From an uncultured Clostridia bacterium (GTDB lineage Bacteria > Bacillota > Clostridia > Oscillospirales > Ruminococcaceae), in assembly GCA_947625155.1 (NCBI GenBank), contig CANQNG010000010.1:1-57633 (forward strand): a DNA stretch of 57,633 bases. Reading direction: 5' to 3'. The notes under the pieces are model-generated. The model did not search any database. It was not told the DNA's origin and worked only from the letters and a program-made list of their open reading frames with translations. This document shows positions 26,101-34,095 of the stretch, piece by piece; position 1 is the first letter of the stretch; every line of letters begins with the position of its first letter. Position numbers and translations under genes: made by a program.

Positions 26101-26201
26101 TTCTGGTCTGCATCAGTATGGCACTGACACTGATCGCCGGCATCATCCCTTCGAGAAGTGCTGCCAAGAAAGACCCTGTTGTGGCACTGCGTACAGAATA
26201 A
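23196..26201 (+). CDS. ABC transporter, fused ATPase and FtsX-type permease
   Basis: This 1001-residue protein fuses a LolD/MacB-type ATPase to an FtsX/MacB-type permease. Residues 1-225 hold Walker A GPSGCGKTT, the Q-loop FQSYN, the signature MSGGQMQRVAIA and Walker B IILADEP. One membrane helix follows near 275-295, then an extracellular domain of about 540 residues rich in Asp, Glu and Met. Three C-terminal helices (about 850-990) end the protein. This is the type VII mechanotransmission architecture, used for export or for sensing. The large acidic extracellular domain is not one I recognise. The start has AGGAGG with a long 12-base spacer. It is a single gene with its own promoter, leader hairpin and terminator; no response regulator is adjacent. 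Confidence 0.88.
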   Translation: MLELKGIKKDYLAGENTVHALKGIDLQFRSGEFVSILGPSGCGKTTMLNIIGGLDQYTEGDLIINGNSTKKFKDKNWDTYRNHSIGFVFQSYNLIPHQTVLQNVELALTLSGVKKSERRERAKKALEEVGLGGQLHKRPSEMSGGQMQRVAIARALVNDPDIILADEPTGALDTETSVQVMEILKKIASDRLIIMVTHNPELAEKYSTRIIRMLDGEIKSDSMPLTDAERAAEAEKDKTANEANSKKKRPSMSFATAFGLSLKNLFTKKGRTMLTSFAGSIGIIGIALVLSISQGFQAYIDAVQEDTLASYPITIEATTIDLTTLMQTFLGVSSDEVTHGNDAVYEKPAVYDLMESMNDLEATENDLRSLKAYIEKERAKEDSSLANALSGIQYGYDLKLLVYTKNVDGTIICSDTQELLQELVSESIDVDMSAMVDMRNSMFGVSESQSSSFGTPPLWQEMLPGDNGAAVSDLLKSQYDVVYGDWADDYDEVMLVLDENNEIDDVTLYALGLESKEVMDQIMDAAVNHTKLDEKETKHWSYEEICDMEYRVVLNSECYTYEALTDTYSDLRDSEAGLKYLYENALPLKVAGIIRPNEETESAMLNGSIAYTSKLTEYVVEQMQDCEALQAQMEDEDRDIFTGLPFEESTGDLTNAEKQAAFIDFAEDTPKAMKPDLYIKMQSIPTEEQLDDMTEQGMKGKTRKDMEQAMLQALTEQMGMAESDVKDYVADMDDDELEDAFRVMVQEQAKMQYAAQVAQQFAEVPAEQVTAMLQAELDDPDEERFASYYDELLTFSESTYEDNLVKLGNADLDEPATINLFASSFENKDIIEDVIADYNETVDEVHQITYTDYIGLMMSSITAIINTITYVLIAFVAISLVVSSIMIGVITLISVQERTKEIGILRAIGASKRDVSSMFNAETLIIGFTSGLLGVLVTYLMCIPINQVIHALTGILSLNAVLPVNAAIILVCISMALTLIAGIIPSRSAAKKDPVVALRTE

Positions 26202-26204
26202 CAG

Positions 26205-26240
26205 AATGCCTCCCTGCCAGAAGCGGGGAGGCATTTGCTA
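26205..26240. terminator. Bidirectional terminator between convergent genes
   Basis: AATGCCTCCC (26205-26214) pairs with GGGAGGCATT (26226-26235). It separates the ABC transporter from the convergent glycosyltransferase gene, whose stop is at 26238. T runs are modest on both strands. Confidence 0.7.
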
Positions 26241-27755
26241 TCCGAAGATCACAAGCCCGTAGATCGTAAAGCTGATCGCCATGAATACACCGCCCGCAGC
26301 CCCAAGCAGCTTGCGGATAAAGGCTTTTTTTCCGAGCCGTTTCATCCACATGCCAAGGAAAAGCAGTGTCACATAGATCAGCGGCGTGGCATAGCGGGCA
26401 TTCTCCGTGCAGACCTGCGGATAGGCAAGGCAGAAGCCTGTATAGCTGACTAAAGTCACAAGGTAGGTGAGGAGGAGGGCTTGCTTTTCGGCGGTGAACG
26501 TCCGACAGCATTCCCGCACCATAGCGAAAAGTGCCGTTCCTGCCAGTATCACCTGCGCCCAGAACAGAAGATCTCCCAGCCCGGCAATGCGGGGGTAGTA
26601 GTCCGTATTGACAAACTCGTCAAATACTGCCGTTTTCAGCAGCCCGATCAGGGGGTTGTATTCATTATAGGTCTGTCCGTCCGTGGTAAAGCAGTCGTAG
26701 ATATACCGGAACTGTTCCGGCGAAAAGTTGAGCAGTCTCTGCCAGACGGGGATATTTCCCACATACTGTCCGCTGCTTTCCCCCAATGCCGGGATGTAGG
26801 TAAGCGGTACGCCCCATTTCACGAAGTTTCGCAGTCCCCACCCCAGTCCGAGGGGCAAACTGATGCAGCCGAACAGGGTGTACTGTTTCAGGAGAGGTCG
26901 AAGCTGTTTTCGGTTTTGTTTCAGGACGGTCAGGAACAGAACAGCAACAGCCGGTGCAGCCATCCATGCGGAAAGCTTTGTCAGCATGCCCAGCCCGACA
27001 GAAAAGCCAAGCGCTGTGATCGCCGAGAGCTTCGGCTTGCTGTACCACCGCAAAGCAAGCAGCAGGGTGACAAGCATACACAGGATACTCAGCATATCGT
27101 TGTTGAGGCTTCCGGACAGGATGAGAAAGGTAGGATGCAGCGCCATGATGCCCATGGGCAGCGAGAAGGCGATCCCCTTGAGCTGAAAATGTTTTAGCAG
27201 CATGCCAAATACTGCCAGTGCCATGCACGAGTACACGAATGGGAGCACCTGTACGCTTTCATACAGTGCCGCTTCGGAAATTCCCGTCAATTCTATCAGC
27301 TTCATCCACACGGCGGAAAGGATGTAGTGCAGCGGCGGATGATAGAACTGCCACCGTTCCCGCACATCAAAGTCCGGCAGGTGTCCTTCCTGCAAAAGAT
27401 AGCGGATATAGTCCGTGTGTCCCCGGGTCAGGGAAAAGCGTTCCGCATCGTGCTGAAAATAGTAGTACGGCGCACGCAGGATATAGCCGAGCCGCAAAAA
27501 TGTCCCCATTCCCCACAGGAGCGTCCCGTTCTGCCAGCCGGACAGCATTCCCCGTATCATCCGGTACACCCACACGCACCCCAGCAGCCAGCTCATCCCC
27601 ACAAATACCCACCCGGCAGCCTTTTGCGGACTGCCGGCAGGGAACAGACTGCTCAGCGTGCCGAATGCAAAACTGATGACAAGTGCAGCCCCGATCGGGC
27701 AGGCACGGCATAGCTTATTTAGAGATCTCCCTATTTTTCGCAATTTTTGTTTCAT
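26238..27755 (-). CDS. Multi-spanning membrane glycosyltransferase (GT-C / PMT-like)
   Basis: This 505-residue polytopic protein has about ten or more hydrophobic helices and a GT-C layout. HDAERFSLTRGHTDYI and the following RWQFYHPPLHYI near residues 105-145 fit the acidic first loop and the HPP motif of ArnT/PMT-like lipid-linked sugar transferases. Such enzymes move a sugar from a polyprenyl-phosphate donor to an acceptor outside the membrane. The acceptor is unknown. The ATG at 27755 has GGAGG at a suitable distance. It is a lone gene with its own promoter at 27862-27834. Confidence 0.75.
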   Translation of the reverse strand: MKQKLRKIGRSLNKLCRACPIGAALVISFAFGTLSSLFPAGSPQKAAGWVFVGMSWLLGCVWVYRMIRGMLSGWQNGTLLWGMGTFLRLGYILRAPYYYFQHDAERFSLTRGHTDYIRYLLQEGHLPDFDVRERWQFYHPPLHYILSAVWMKLIELTGISEAALYESVQVLPFVYSCMALAVFGMLLKHFQLKGIAFSLPMGIMALHPTFLILSGSLNNDMLSILCMLVTLLLALRWYSKPKLSAITALGFSVGLGMLTKLSAWMAAPAVAVLFLTVLKQNRKQLRPLLKQYTLFGCISLPLGLGWGLRNFVKWGVPLTYIPALGESSGQYVGNIPVWQRLLNFSPEQFRYIYDCFTTDGQTYNEYNPLIGLLKTAVFDEFVNTDYYPRIAGLGDLLFWAQVILAGTALFAMVRECCRTFTAEKQALLLTYLVTLVSYTGFCLAYPQVCTENARYATPLIYVTLLFLGMWMKRLGKKAFIRKLLGAAGGVFMAISFTIYGLVIFG

Positions 27756-27833
27756 GAAAAAACGCCTCCACCATTACCCACACTTCTCCACGATCTTCTA
27801 CGATCTCCCACCGTTTTCCCGGCGCTTTTTTCT

Positions 27834-27862
27834 ATTGTACCATACAATTGGATAAAATGCAA
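27834..27862 (-). promoter_or_regulatory. Promoter of the membrane glycosyltransferase gene
   Basis: On the minus strand, TTGCAT (27862-27857) and TACAAT (27839-27834), preceded by TGG, are 17 bases apart. In the 457-base gap 27756-28212 there are only this promoter, the divergent mraZ promoter and the mraZ leader. I see nothing else in 27863-27990 apart from AT-rich sequence. Confidence 0.7.
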
Positions 27863-27993
27863 GAGGCTGTCGGAACTTGTCGGCTTTCCATTTATCCATT
27901 TAACATGTTTTTTGGGATTTTTTGTATGACAAGCTGTATGAAATTTATGAAAGGTAGCTAAAAATTGGGGATGAATTTAGTCTAAATGCTATA

Positions 27994-28022
27994 TTGCACT
28001 CTGCTGTGAAATATGGTATAAT
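27994..28022 (+). promoter_or_regulatory. Main promoter of the division and cell wall (dcw) cluster
   Basis: TTGCAC (27994-27999) and TATAAT (28017-28022), preceded by TGG, have a 17-base spacer. It gives an unusually long leader of about 185 bases before mraZ. It is the only obvious promoter before the ftsZ promoter at 41106. Confidence 0.8.
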
Positions 28023-28166
28023 AAAATAGTCAGAGGAATTACTGCGCAATTTTTTGGTGGGGGATCATCCCTAAACAAAGCGCCCGCCAGAAAAAAAGAA
28101 ATACCGCACAGGTGTCCCTGACAGAACAAAGAGAGAACAGTAGAGCAAAAGAAAGGATGACACCCG

Positions 28167-28213
28167 CCGCTGCCGTAAGGCAGCACGGGAGCAGAACGGC
28201 AGGTGAGCAGCGG
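28167..28213 (+). promoter_or_regulatory. Alternative hairpins over the mraZ ribosome site
   Basis: GCTGCC (28169-28174) and GGCAGC (28179-28184) form a hairpin with a GTAA tetraloop. The same left arm can instead pair further down: CTGCCGT (28170-28176) with ACGGCAG (28196-28202), or CCGCTGC (28167-28173) with GCAGCGG (28207-28213). The latter two would cover the AGGTGA ribosome site and the GTG start of mraZ. Confidence 0.4.
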
Positions 28214-28671
28214 TGGAAGAAACGGAAATGCAGGTGCAGCCGGAGGAGCTTGATCTGACAGGCACATACCGGCACAATCTGGATGCAAAGAACCGTATCA
28301 ATTTCCCCGCCAAGCTCCGTGAACGATTTGGTGAGACTTTCTGGATCGCACGTGGGACGAGCGGTCACTTTCTGGCAGTGTATTCTGTGGAAGGGTGGAG
28401 GAATGTCATGCGGCAGATCCGCAACATGACAGGTCGGCAGGGCGAAAAATTGCGCCGCTGGATCTGTTCGGGTGCGGTGGAAGTCACACCAGACAAGCAG
28501 GGCAGAGTCCTGATCCCTGCGCCCCTTTGCAGCTATGCCAGCCTGACAGATGAGGTCGTCATTGCAGGCGCTGGCACCAAGGTGGAGATCTGGAGCGCTG
28601 ACCTGTGGGACGAGGACGATTCTGGTTTTGACCCGTCAGAAGCGCCTCAGATCGAGGAGATCTGCCTGTAA
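28213..28671 (+). CDS. mraZ: Transcriptional regulator MraZ
   Basis: This is a 152-residue MraZ, a DNA-binding SpoVT/AbrB-like protein that binds the dcw promoter and represses or tunes the cluster. Two MraZ repeats are visible: GTYRHNLDAKNRINFPAKLR (about residues 17-36) and a second around VTPDKQGRVLIPAPL. The N-terminus carries about 13 residues more than usual. GTG at 28213 is chosen for its AGGTGA site; an ATG at 28228 is the alternative. I do not see the regular spaced TGGG-type MraZ operator repeats near the promoter. Confidence 0.92.
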   Translation: MEETEMQVQPEELDLTGTYRHNLDAKNRINFPAKLRERFGETFWIARGTSGHFLAVYSVEGWRNVMRQIRNMTGRQGEKLRRWICSGAVEVTPDKQGRVLIPAPLCSYASLTDEVVIAGAGTKVEIWSADLWDEDDSGFDPSEAPQIEEICL

Positions 28672-28683
28672 GGAGGTGCTGGG

Positions 28684-29607
28684 ATGGAGTTTGAACACAT
28701 ACCGGTGCTTCTTTCGGAGACGCTTGCCGGGCTTGCTGTCCGTCCTGACGGCGTTTATGTGGACGGGACGGTCGGAGGCGCAGGACATGCCAGAGAGATC
28801 GCCTCTCGGCTGGGAGAAAACGGGCTGCTGATCGGTCTTGACCGTGACCCGGATGCCATAGCAGCAGCAGAGGAACGTCTTGCAGGCTTTCCAGCAAAGG
28901 TGGTACATGCCAATTATTCACAGATGCGGGCAGTGCTTGACAGGATACATATTGAGAACGTGGACGGGATATTGCTGGATCTGGGGGTATCTTCCCATCA
29001 GCTCGATGAGGCAGCACGGGGGTTTTCGTATCATGCGGATGCGCCGCTGGACATGCGCATGAGTCAGGAGGGTTTGAGCGCAAAGGAGATCGTCAATACA
29101 TGGGATGCAAAGCAGTTGGCGGACATCCTGCACCGGTATGGGGAAGAACGCTTTGCGGGCAGCATTGCGGCGAATATTGTCAGACAAAGACAGACCGCAC
29201 CGATCGAAACGACCGGACAGCTCGCAGAGATCGTGACAGCATCCGTTCCGCAGAAATACCGCAGGGAAAAGAATCCGTGCAAAAAGACCTTTCAGGCGGT
29301 CCGGATCGCGGTGAATGACGAATTCGGGCATCTGAAACTGGGGTTGGAGGCAGCATTTTCCTGCCTGAAGCCGGGCGGCAGGCTGGCAGTCATCACCTTT
29401 CATTCCTTGGAGGACAGGATCGTCAAGCAGCAGTTTGCCGCATGGTGCAGCGGCTGTACTTGTCCGCCGGACTTTCCACAGTGCGTCTGCGGAAAAAAGC
29501 CGCAGGCAAGACTTGTTACCCGAAAGCCCGTCACGGCGGGGGAGGAGGAGCTTGCACAGAACCGCCGCAGCCGCAGCGCAAAGCTCAGACTCTTGGAAAG
29601 GAGTTAG
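28684..29607 (+). CDS. rsmH: 16S rRNA (cytosine(1402)-N(4))-methyltransferase
   Basis: This 307-residue RsmH (MraW) methylates N4 of C1402 in 16S rRNA using S-adenosylmethionine. The SAM motif GTVGGAGHA is near residue 29. LLDLGVSSHQLDEAARGFS is near residue 99 and the C-terminal IVKQQF signature follows FHSLEDR. AAGGAGGTG lies just before the ATG, 12 bases after mraZ. Its position second in the dcw cluster is the standard one. Confidence 0.96.
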   Translation: MEFEHIPVLLSETLAGLAVRPDGVYVDGTVGGAGHAREIASRLGENGLLIGLDRDPDAIAAAEERLAGFPAKVVHANYSQMRAVLDRIHIENVDGILLDLGVSSHQLDEAARGFSYHADAPLDMRMSQEGLSAKEIVNTWDAKQLADILHRYGEERFAGSIAANIVRQRQTAPIETTGQLAEIVTASVPQKYRREKNPCKKTFQAVRIAVNDEFGHLKLGLEAAFSCLKPGGRLAVITFHSLEDRIVKQQFAAWCSGCTCPPDFPQCVCGKKPQARLVTRKPVTAGEEELAQNRRSRSAKLRLLERS

Positions 29608-29613
29608 TTGTAT

Positions 29614-30090
29614 ATGGCTATTTATGAGCGTTCCGGCAGTACGTCCCCGGCGCAGCCGTCGTCAGCGCCGCCCTCATATCAGCCGAAGCACAACGATCAG
29701 ATCGAAATGGGCAACAATCAGGGCAGGAGAGGTTCGGCAGTCAAGCTGATCCTTGGCGTATTTATCGGGTTCGGCATGCTGGGGGCAGTGATCTACAGCA
29801 ATGTGGAACTGCTGCAGATCAGCAATCAGATCACGCAGACCGAAAAAGTCTACACCGATCTGCAAAGCGAAAATGTGCGCATGCAGTCGGAGATCGCCAG
29901 CAATACTTCCAGTAAGAATATACAGGAATATGCGGAAAATGTGCTTGGCATGAACCCGCTGGACCAGTCACAGGTCGAGTATGTACAGATCCAGACAAAT
30001 GATGTGGTAGAGATCCCGGAGGAGGAACAGAATATTTTTGTCAGGATCAAGCTCTGGTTCGATAGTTTTGTGGAATACCTCAGGGGCTGA
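29614..30090 (+). CDS. FtsL/DivIC-like septum protein
   Basis: This 158-residue bitopic protein has a cytoplasmic N-terminus of about 45 residues, a single membrane helix (LILGVFIGFGMLGAVIY, about residues 45-62) and an extracytoplasmic leucine-zipper-like coiled coil. It ends in an NVLGMNPLDQSQVEYVQI segment typical of FtsL/DivIC. Position and topology indicate the FtsL role in the FtsQ-FtsL-FtsB complex. The ATG at 29614 is preferred over a TTG at 29608 because GGAAAGGAG is better spaced. Sequence conservation of this family is low, so the name rests on context. Confidence 0.82.
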   Translation: MAIYERSGSTSPAQPSSAPPSYQPKHNDQIEMGNNQGRRGSAVKLILGVFIGFGMLGAVIYSNVELLQISNQITQTEKVYTDLQSENVRMQSEIASNTSSKNIQEYAENVLGMNPLDQSQVEYVQIQTNDVVEIPEEEQNIFVRIKLWFDSFVEYLRG

Positions 30091-30170
30091 ACAGAATACA
30101 TATAGAATGAGCTGAAAGGTGTTCCCGTTTATCCGATGGCAGAAAGAAAAGAAGGAGACAAAACGAGTGC

Positions 30171-30237
30171 GCAGGCAGTTTTCATCCGTCCGATACAGAA
30201 AAAAGGCAATAGCCCGGACGGATGGAGCTGCGCCTGC
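30171..30237 (+). other. Long stem-loop between ftsL-like gene and PBP gene
   Basis: An inner 10-bp perfect stem (CATCCGTCCG 30183-30192 with CGGACGGATG 30215-30224) is enclosed by an outer 6-bp stem (GCAGGC 30171-30176 with GCCTGC 30232-30237). It sits in a 220-base gap, unusual for this otherwise compact cluster. Confidence 0.55.
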
Positions 30238-30254
30238 AAAGAGGAACGAGCCGG

Positions 30255-30287
30255 AACAGGCGGGCGGACTTTCAGCCTGCCTGTTTT
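30255..30287 (+). terminator. Terminator-like hairpin just before the PBP ribosome site
   Basis: AACAGGCGGGC (30255-30265) pairs with GCCTGCCTGTT (30275-30285), 11 positions with one G-T wobble, followed by TT and more T residues from 30284. The PBP ribosome site AAGGAG begins about 10 bases later, so it is placed to reduce read-through into the PBP and murE. Confidence 0.6.
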
Positions 30288-30310
30288 CACTATTTTAAGG
30301 AGTTGATCAT

Positions 30311-32635
30311 GTGGCAAGGAAAGAGTACGAACCGTCTGTCAGCATGAACAAAAGGCTGATCATCGGTATCCTGCTGCCGATCTTTATCGTGGTGGGATAT
30401 GTGGTATGGGGGCTGTTCAAGCTGACCGTGATCGACCACAGGAACTATGCGGCAATGGCAAATGAGACGCATTTCACAAATAAGACCATCACCGCCGGCA
30501 GGGGCAGTATCTATGATGCCAACGGAGAGCCTCTTGCGTGGAGCGCAACAGTCTATAAGGTGTTCATGGATCCCAAGACTTTCCGGGAGGAAATGGACGA
30601 CATCGAGAAGATCATGGAAAAGCGGGAAGAAAGGGTCGAAAACGGGGAAACGCTCCCCGCTGATGAACGGATCGTCACCCGTGAGGAACTTCAGGCGGAG
30701 ATCGTGGGGTATCTTGCGGAGAAGCTGGGGATCTCGGAGGATACCGTCCGTACTGCCATGGAGAAAGACACCCAGTATTACGTCCTCAAAACGCAGGTGG
30801 AAAAAACCGCAGCCGATGAGATCGCAGCCTATTTTGACGAGCTTGGCATGGTATCCATCACGACCGAAGAGGACTCCAAGCGCTACTATCCCCAGAATGA
30901 GCTTGCCGCACAGGTGATCGGCTTTACCAACAGCGACGGCAAAGGACAGTACGGGCTGGAGGCAGAGTATGATGATTACCTGTCCGGCATAAACGGCAGG
31001 GTCACAACGGCTGTGGACGGTCTGGGCAATCTCATGCCCTATCGGTATTCCACGACCTACGAGGCGCAGGAGGGCAGCTCCCTGTACCTGACGCTGGATA
31101 CTACGCTGCAATATTATCTGGAAAAGAATTTGCAGGAAATGTGCGAGAAGCACAACGTCAAGAACCGTGCCTGCGGCATCCTCATGAATGCCAAGACCGG
31201 TGCGATCTATGCGATGGGTACCTACCCGTCCTTTGACCTGAACGATCCGTCTGAGATCTATGACGAAGCTACCCGGAAAGCGCTGGAGGCGCTCCCGGAG
31301 GAAGAATATCAGGAAGCCTATGTTGCCGCCCGTGAGGAGCAGTGGAAGAACAAGACGATCACAGAGCCGTACATCCCGGGTTCGGTGTTCAAGATCTTTA
31401 CATCGTCCGCTGCCATTGAGGAGCATGTCGTCGATCCGGAAACATTTGGCTACTACTGTGACGGTGCCTACGAGATCCCCGGTGCGGATCCTATCAAATG
31501 CCATAAGATAGGCGGACACGGACAGCAGACTTTTTCACGGGCACTGACCAATTCCTGCAACCCGGCATTCATTGAAGTGGGACAGAAGCTTGGGGTCGAG
31601 AAATTCTGTAACTATTTCAGCGCTTTCGGGCTGACGGAAAAGACGAACATCGACCTGCCCGGCGAAGTTTCGAGTATTTACATTGAGGAAGAACGGATGA
31701 GCCGGGTCGATCTGGCATCCAGTTCTTTCGGGCAGGCAAACAAGCTGACCGCCATCGAGATGATCACCGGCATTGCCGCAGCCGTCAACGGCGGCTATCT
31801 GGTAGAACCGCATGTGGTGAGCCGCATCGTATCCAGTGACGGCAATGTCCTGAAAACGTTCGATACGAATGTGAAGCGGCAAGTCATTTCTGAGGAGACT
31901 TCAGCCGAAATGCGCAAGCTCCTGCAAGCGGTCGTGGATGACAACGGCGGGTCTAATGCCTATATCAAGGGCTATGCCATCGGCGGCAAATCCGGTACGT
32001 CCGAAAAGCTGGACGAATACCCCAAGGATAATATGCAGTATGTGGCATCCTATGCCTGCTTTGCGCCGGCAGACGACCCGGAAGTCGTGCTGCTGATCTT
32101 AGCCGATGAGCCGAACACGGCAAACAACCAGTATTACGGTTCGATCGTGTGCGCACCTGCTGCGAGCAATATCATGGCAGATACGCTGAAATATTTAGGC
32201 TACTATCCGGAATACACGGACGAGGAGTATGCACAGCTCGATGCGACTGTCCCGCTGCTGATCGATGCGGATATAGAAAAGGCAAAGAGCACCATCGAAG
32301 CGCTGAACCTGAAATACGAGGTCGTCGGTGAAGGGAACACCGTCGTCGGACAGTGTCCCATGACGGGAGCGACGATCTCGGCAAACGGCACGATGATCCT
32401 TTACACCGAGGAGAACTATGTAGCCGAGACAGCGGAAGTGCCGGATCTGACCGGAAAGACAGCCAGCGAAGCCAATGCGCTGCTGACCGATCTGCACCTG
32501 AACTTTGTCGCCAGCGGTGCTTCTGCCGACCGTGAGGACGTGCGGGTGCAGTCCCAGTCCGTTGAAGCAGGCACTACCGTTCCGGTCGGCACGGTCATCA
32601 AGCTCAACTACATCAATAACAGTCAGGGCGACTGA
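30311..32635 (+). CDS. Class B penicillin-binding protein with two PASTA domains (FtsI/SpoVD type)
   Basis: This is a 774-residue transpeptidase that crosslinks septal or spore-cortex peptidoglycan. A cytoplasmic tail and one membrane helix (about residues 17-38) are followed by the dimerisation domain, starting at AGRGSIYDANG. The catalytic motifs are PGSVFK (SxxK, near residue 357), SCN (near 415) and KSGT (near 560). Two PASTA domains end the protein (about 650-707 and 712-774), a layout shared by SpoVD and by Streptococcus-like PBP2x. GTG at 30311 with AAGGAG is the start. FtsI and SpoVD roles cannot be separated; no second class B PBP lies in the window. Confidence 0.93.
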   Translation: MARKEYEPSVSMNKRLIIGILLPIFIVVGYVVWGLFKLTVIDHRNYAAMANETHFTNKTITAGRGSIYDANGEPLAWSATVYKVFMDPKTFREEMDDIEKIMEKREERVENGETLPADERIVTREELQAEIVGYLAEKLGISEDTVRTAMEKDTQYYVLKTQVEKTAADEIAAYFDELGMVSITTEEDSKRYYPQNELAAQVIGFTNSDGKGQYGLEAEYDDYLSGINGRVTTAVDGLGNLMPYRYSTTYEAQEGSSLYLTLDTTLQYYLEKNLQEMCEKHNVKNRACGILMNAKTGAIYAMGTYPSFDLNDPSEIYDEATRKALEALPEEEYQEAYVAAREEQWKNKTITEPYIPGSVFKIFTSSAAIEEHVVDPETFGYYCDGAYEIPGADPIKCHKIGGHGQQTFSRALTNSCNPAFIEVGQKLGVEKFCNYFSAFGLTEKTNIDLPGEVSSIYIEEERMSRVDLASSSFGQANKLTAIEMITGIAAAVNGGYLVEPHVVSRIVSSDGNVLKTFDTNVKRQVISEETSAEMRKLLQAVVDDNGGSNAYIKGYAIGGKSGTSEKLDEYPKDNMQYVASYACFAPADDPEVVLLILADEPNTANNQYYGSIVCAPAASNIMADTLKYLGYYPEYTDEEYAQLDATVPLLIDADIEKAKSTIEALNLKYEVVGEGNTVVGQCPMTGATISANGTMILYTEENYVAETAEVPDLTGKTASEANALLTDLHLNFVASGASADREDVRVQSQSVEAGTTVPVGTVIKLNYINNSQGD

Positions 32636-32649
32636 TGGGAGGAACAGCT

Positions 32650-34092
32650 ATGAAGCTTTTGGAACTGCTGGAAAACAGGATCCCCACCACATTGGGAGAG
32701 ACAGAGATCACAGCGATCACAGACGATGACCGGAAGGTCGTTCCGGGATGCCTGTTTGTCTGTATCAAGGGAGAACGTTTTGACGGACACAACGCCGCTG
32801 CGGCGGCGCTGGAAAGGGGAGCGGCAGCCGTTGTTGCGGAGCGTGACCTTGGGCTTGGGGAGAGGCAATTGCTCACGGACGATACCCGTGCGGAATACGG
32901 GCGGCTCTGTGCGGCATGGTTCGGACACCCGGAACGGAAAATGCGCTTCATCGGCGTGACCGGCACGAACGGCAAAACGACGATCACCACCCTCATCAAA
33001 TGTATCCTTGAGCAAAGCGGACACAAGGTCGGACTGATCGGGACGATACAGAACGAGATCGGGGCAGAGGTCATCCACACGGACAATACTACGCCGCTGC
33101 CCTTTGACCTGATGGCACTGTTTGCCCGTATGTATGAAAGCGGATGCGACGTGGTCGTCATGGAAGTTTCCTCGTTCGGGCTGGTGCAAAAGCGGATCGG
33201 ACCGACACATTTTGAGGTGGCAGTCTTTACGAACCTGACACAGGATCATCTGGACTATCACAAGACCATGGAAGCCTACTACGATGCCAAGCGGATGCTG
33301 TTTGACATCTGCGACAAGGCTGTCATCCATATCGGGGACGATTACGGGGAACGCCTGTATGACGAAATTTCCTGTGAGAAATATAACTACGGCACAGCCG
33401 ATGCGCATTTCACCTATACCCCCGTTTCCGTGAAGGCAAACGGCACGGTGTTTCGTCTGCGGCAGAGCTGCGGGGAAATGGAGATCTCCATGCGGCTGAC
33501 CGGCTATTTCAATGTGGCAAATGCAACAGCAGCCTATGCCGTGTGCAAGCTGATGGGCGTGCCGGATGCACAGATACTGCCGGCATTGCAGAATTGTCCG
33601 GGCGTCAAGGGCAGATGCGAGGTCATCCCGACCGGGAGAGATTTTTCGGTGATCTGCGACTATGCGCATACACCGGATGCCATTGAGAATATTTTAAGCA
33701 ATGTAAAGCGCTATACAGAGGGAAAACTGGTGTGCCTGTTCGGCTGCGGCGGCAATCGTGACAAGGGCAAGCGTCCCCTCATGGCACAGGCAGCGGCACG
33801 CTATGCCGACAAGCTGATCGTCACCTCGGATAATCCGAGAGATGAGGACCCGGAAGCTATCATTCAGGACATTCTTGCCGGACTGGAGAATAGTACCGTT
33901 CCGTATGAGGTCGTGACCGACCGTGCCGAAGCCATTGCCTATGCACTGCGGACGGCAGGGACAGGGGACGTGATCGTGCTTGCCGGAAAGGGACACGAGG
34001 ACTACCAGATCTTTGCAAATGACCGTCATATCCACTTTGACGAACGGGAAGTCGTTGCCGAGGCACTGAAAGCCATGGCACAGGAGGCATGA
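32650..34092 (+). CDS. murE: UDP-MurNAc-tripeptide ligase (meso-DAP adding)
   Basis: This is a 480-residue Mur ligase that adds the third amino acid to UDP-MurNAc-L-Ala-D-Glu. The P-loop GVTGTNGKTT is near residue 104. The DNPRDEDP segment (near residue 394) is the DNPR motif characteristic of meso-diaminopimelate-adding enzymes, as opposed to the lysine type. The ATG at 32650 has GGGAGG; an ATG at 32635 overlapping the PBP stop lacks a ribosome site. It is coupled to murF, which starts 3 bases after. Confidence 0.95.
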   Translation: MKLLELLENRIPTTLGETEITAITDDDRKVVPGCLFVCIKGERFDGHNAAAAALERGAAAVVAERDLGLGERQLLTDDTRAEYGRLCAAWFGHPERKMRFIGVTGTNGKTTITTLIKCILEQSGHKVGLIGTIQNEIGAEVIHTDNTTPLPFDLMALFARMYESGCDVVVMEVSSFGLVQKRIGPTHFEVAVFTNLTQDHLDYHKTMEAYYDAKRMLFDICDKAVIHIGDDYGERLYDEISCEKYNYGTADAHFTYTPVSVKANGTVFRLRQSCGEMEISMRLTGYFNVANATAAYAVCKLMGVPDAQILPALQNCPGVKGRCEVIPTGRDFSVICDYAHTPDAIENILSNVKRYTEGKLVCLFGCGGNRDKGKRPLMAQAAARYADKLIVTSDNPRDEDPEAIIQDILAGLENSTVPYEVVTDRAEAIAYALRTAGTGDVIVLAGKGHEDYQIFANDRHIHFDEREVVAEALKAMAQEA

Positions 34093-34095
34093 ACC

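Noticed and set aside
27950-28060. MraZ operator repeats near the dcw promoter
   Set aside because: Single TGGGG-like strings occur, but not three regularly spaced copies as known for MraZ boxes.
30136-30306. A 56-codon open frame between the ftsL-like and PBP genes
   Set aside because: There is no ribosome site, its composition follows the two stem-loops, and it resembles no known protein. The hairpins explain the sequence better.
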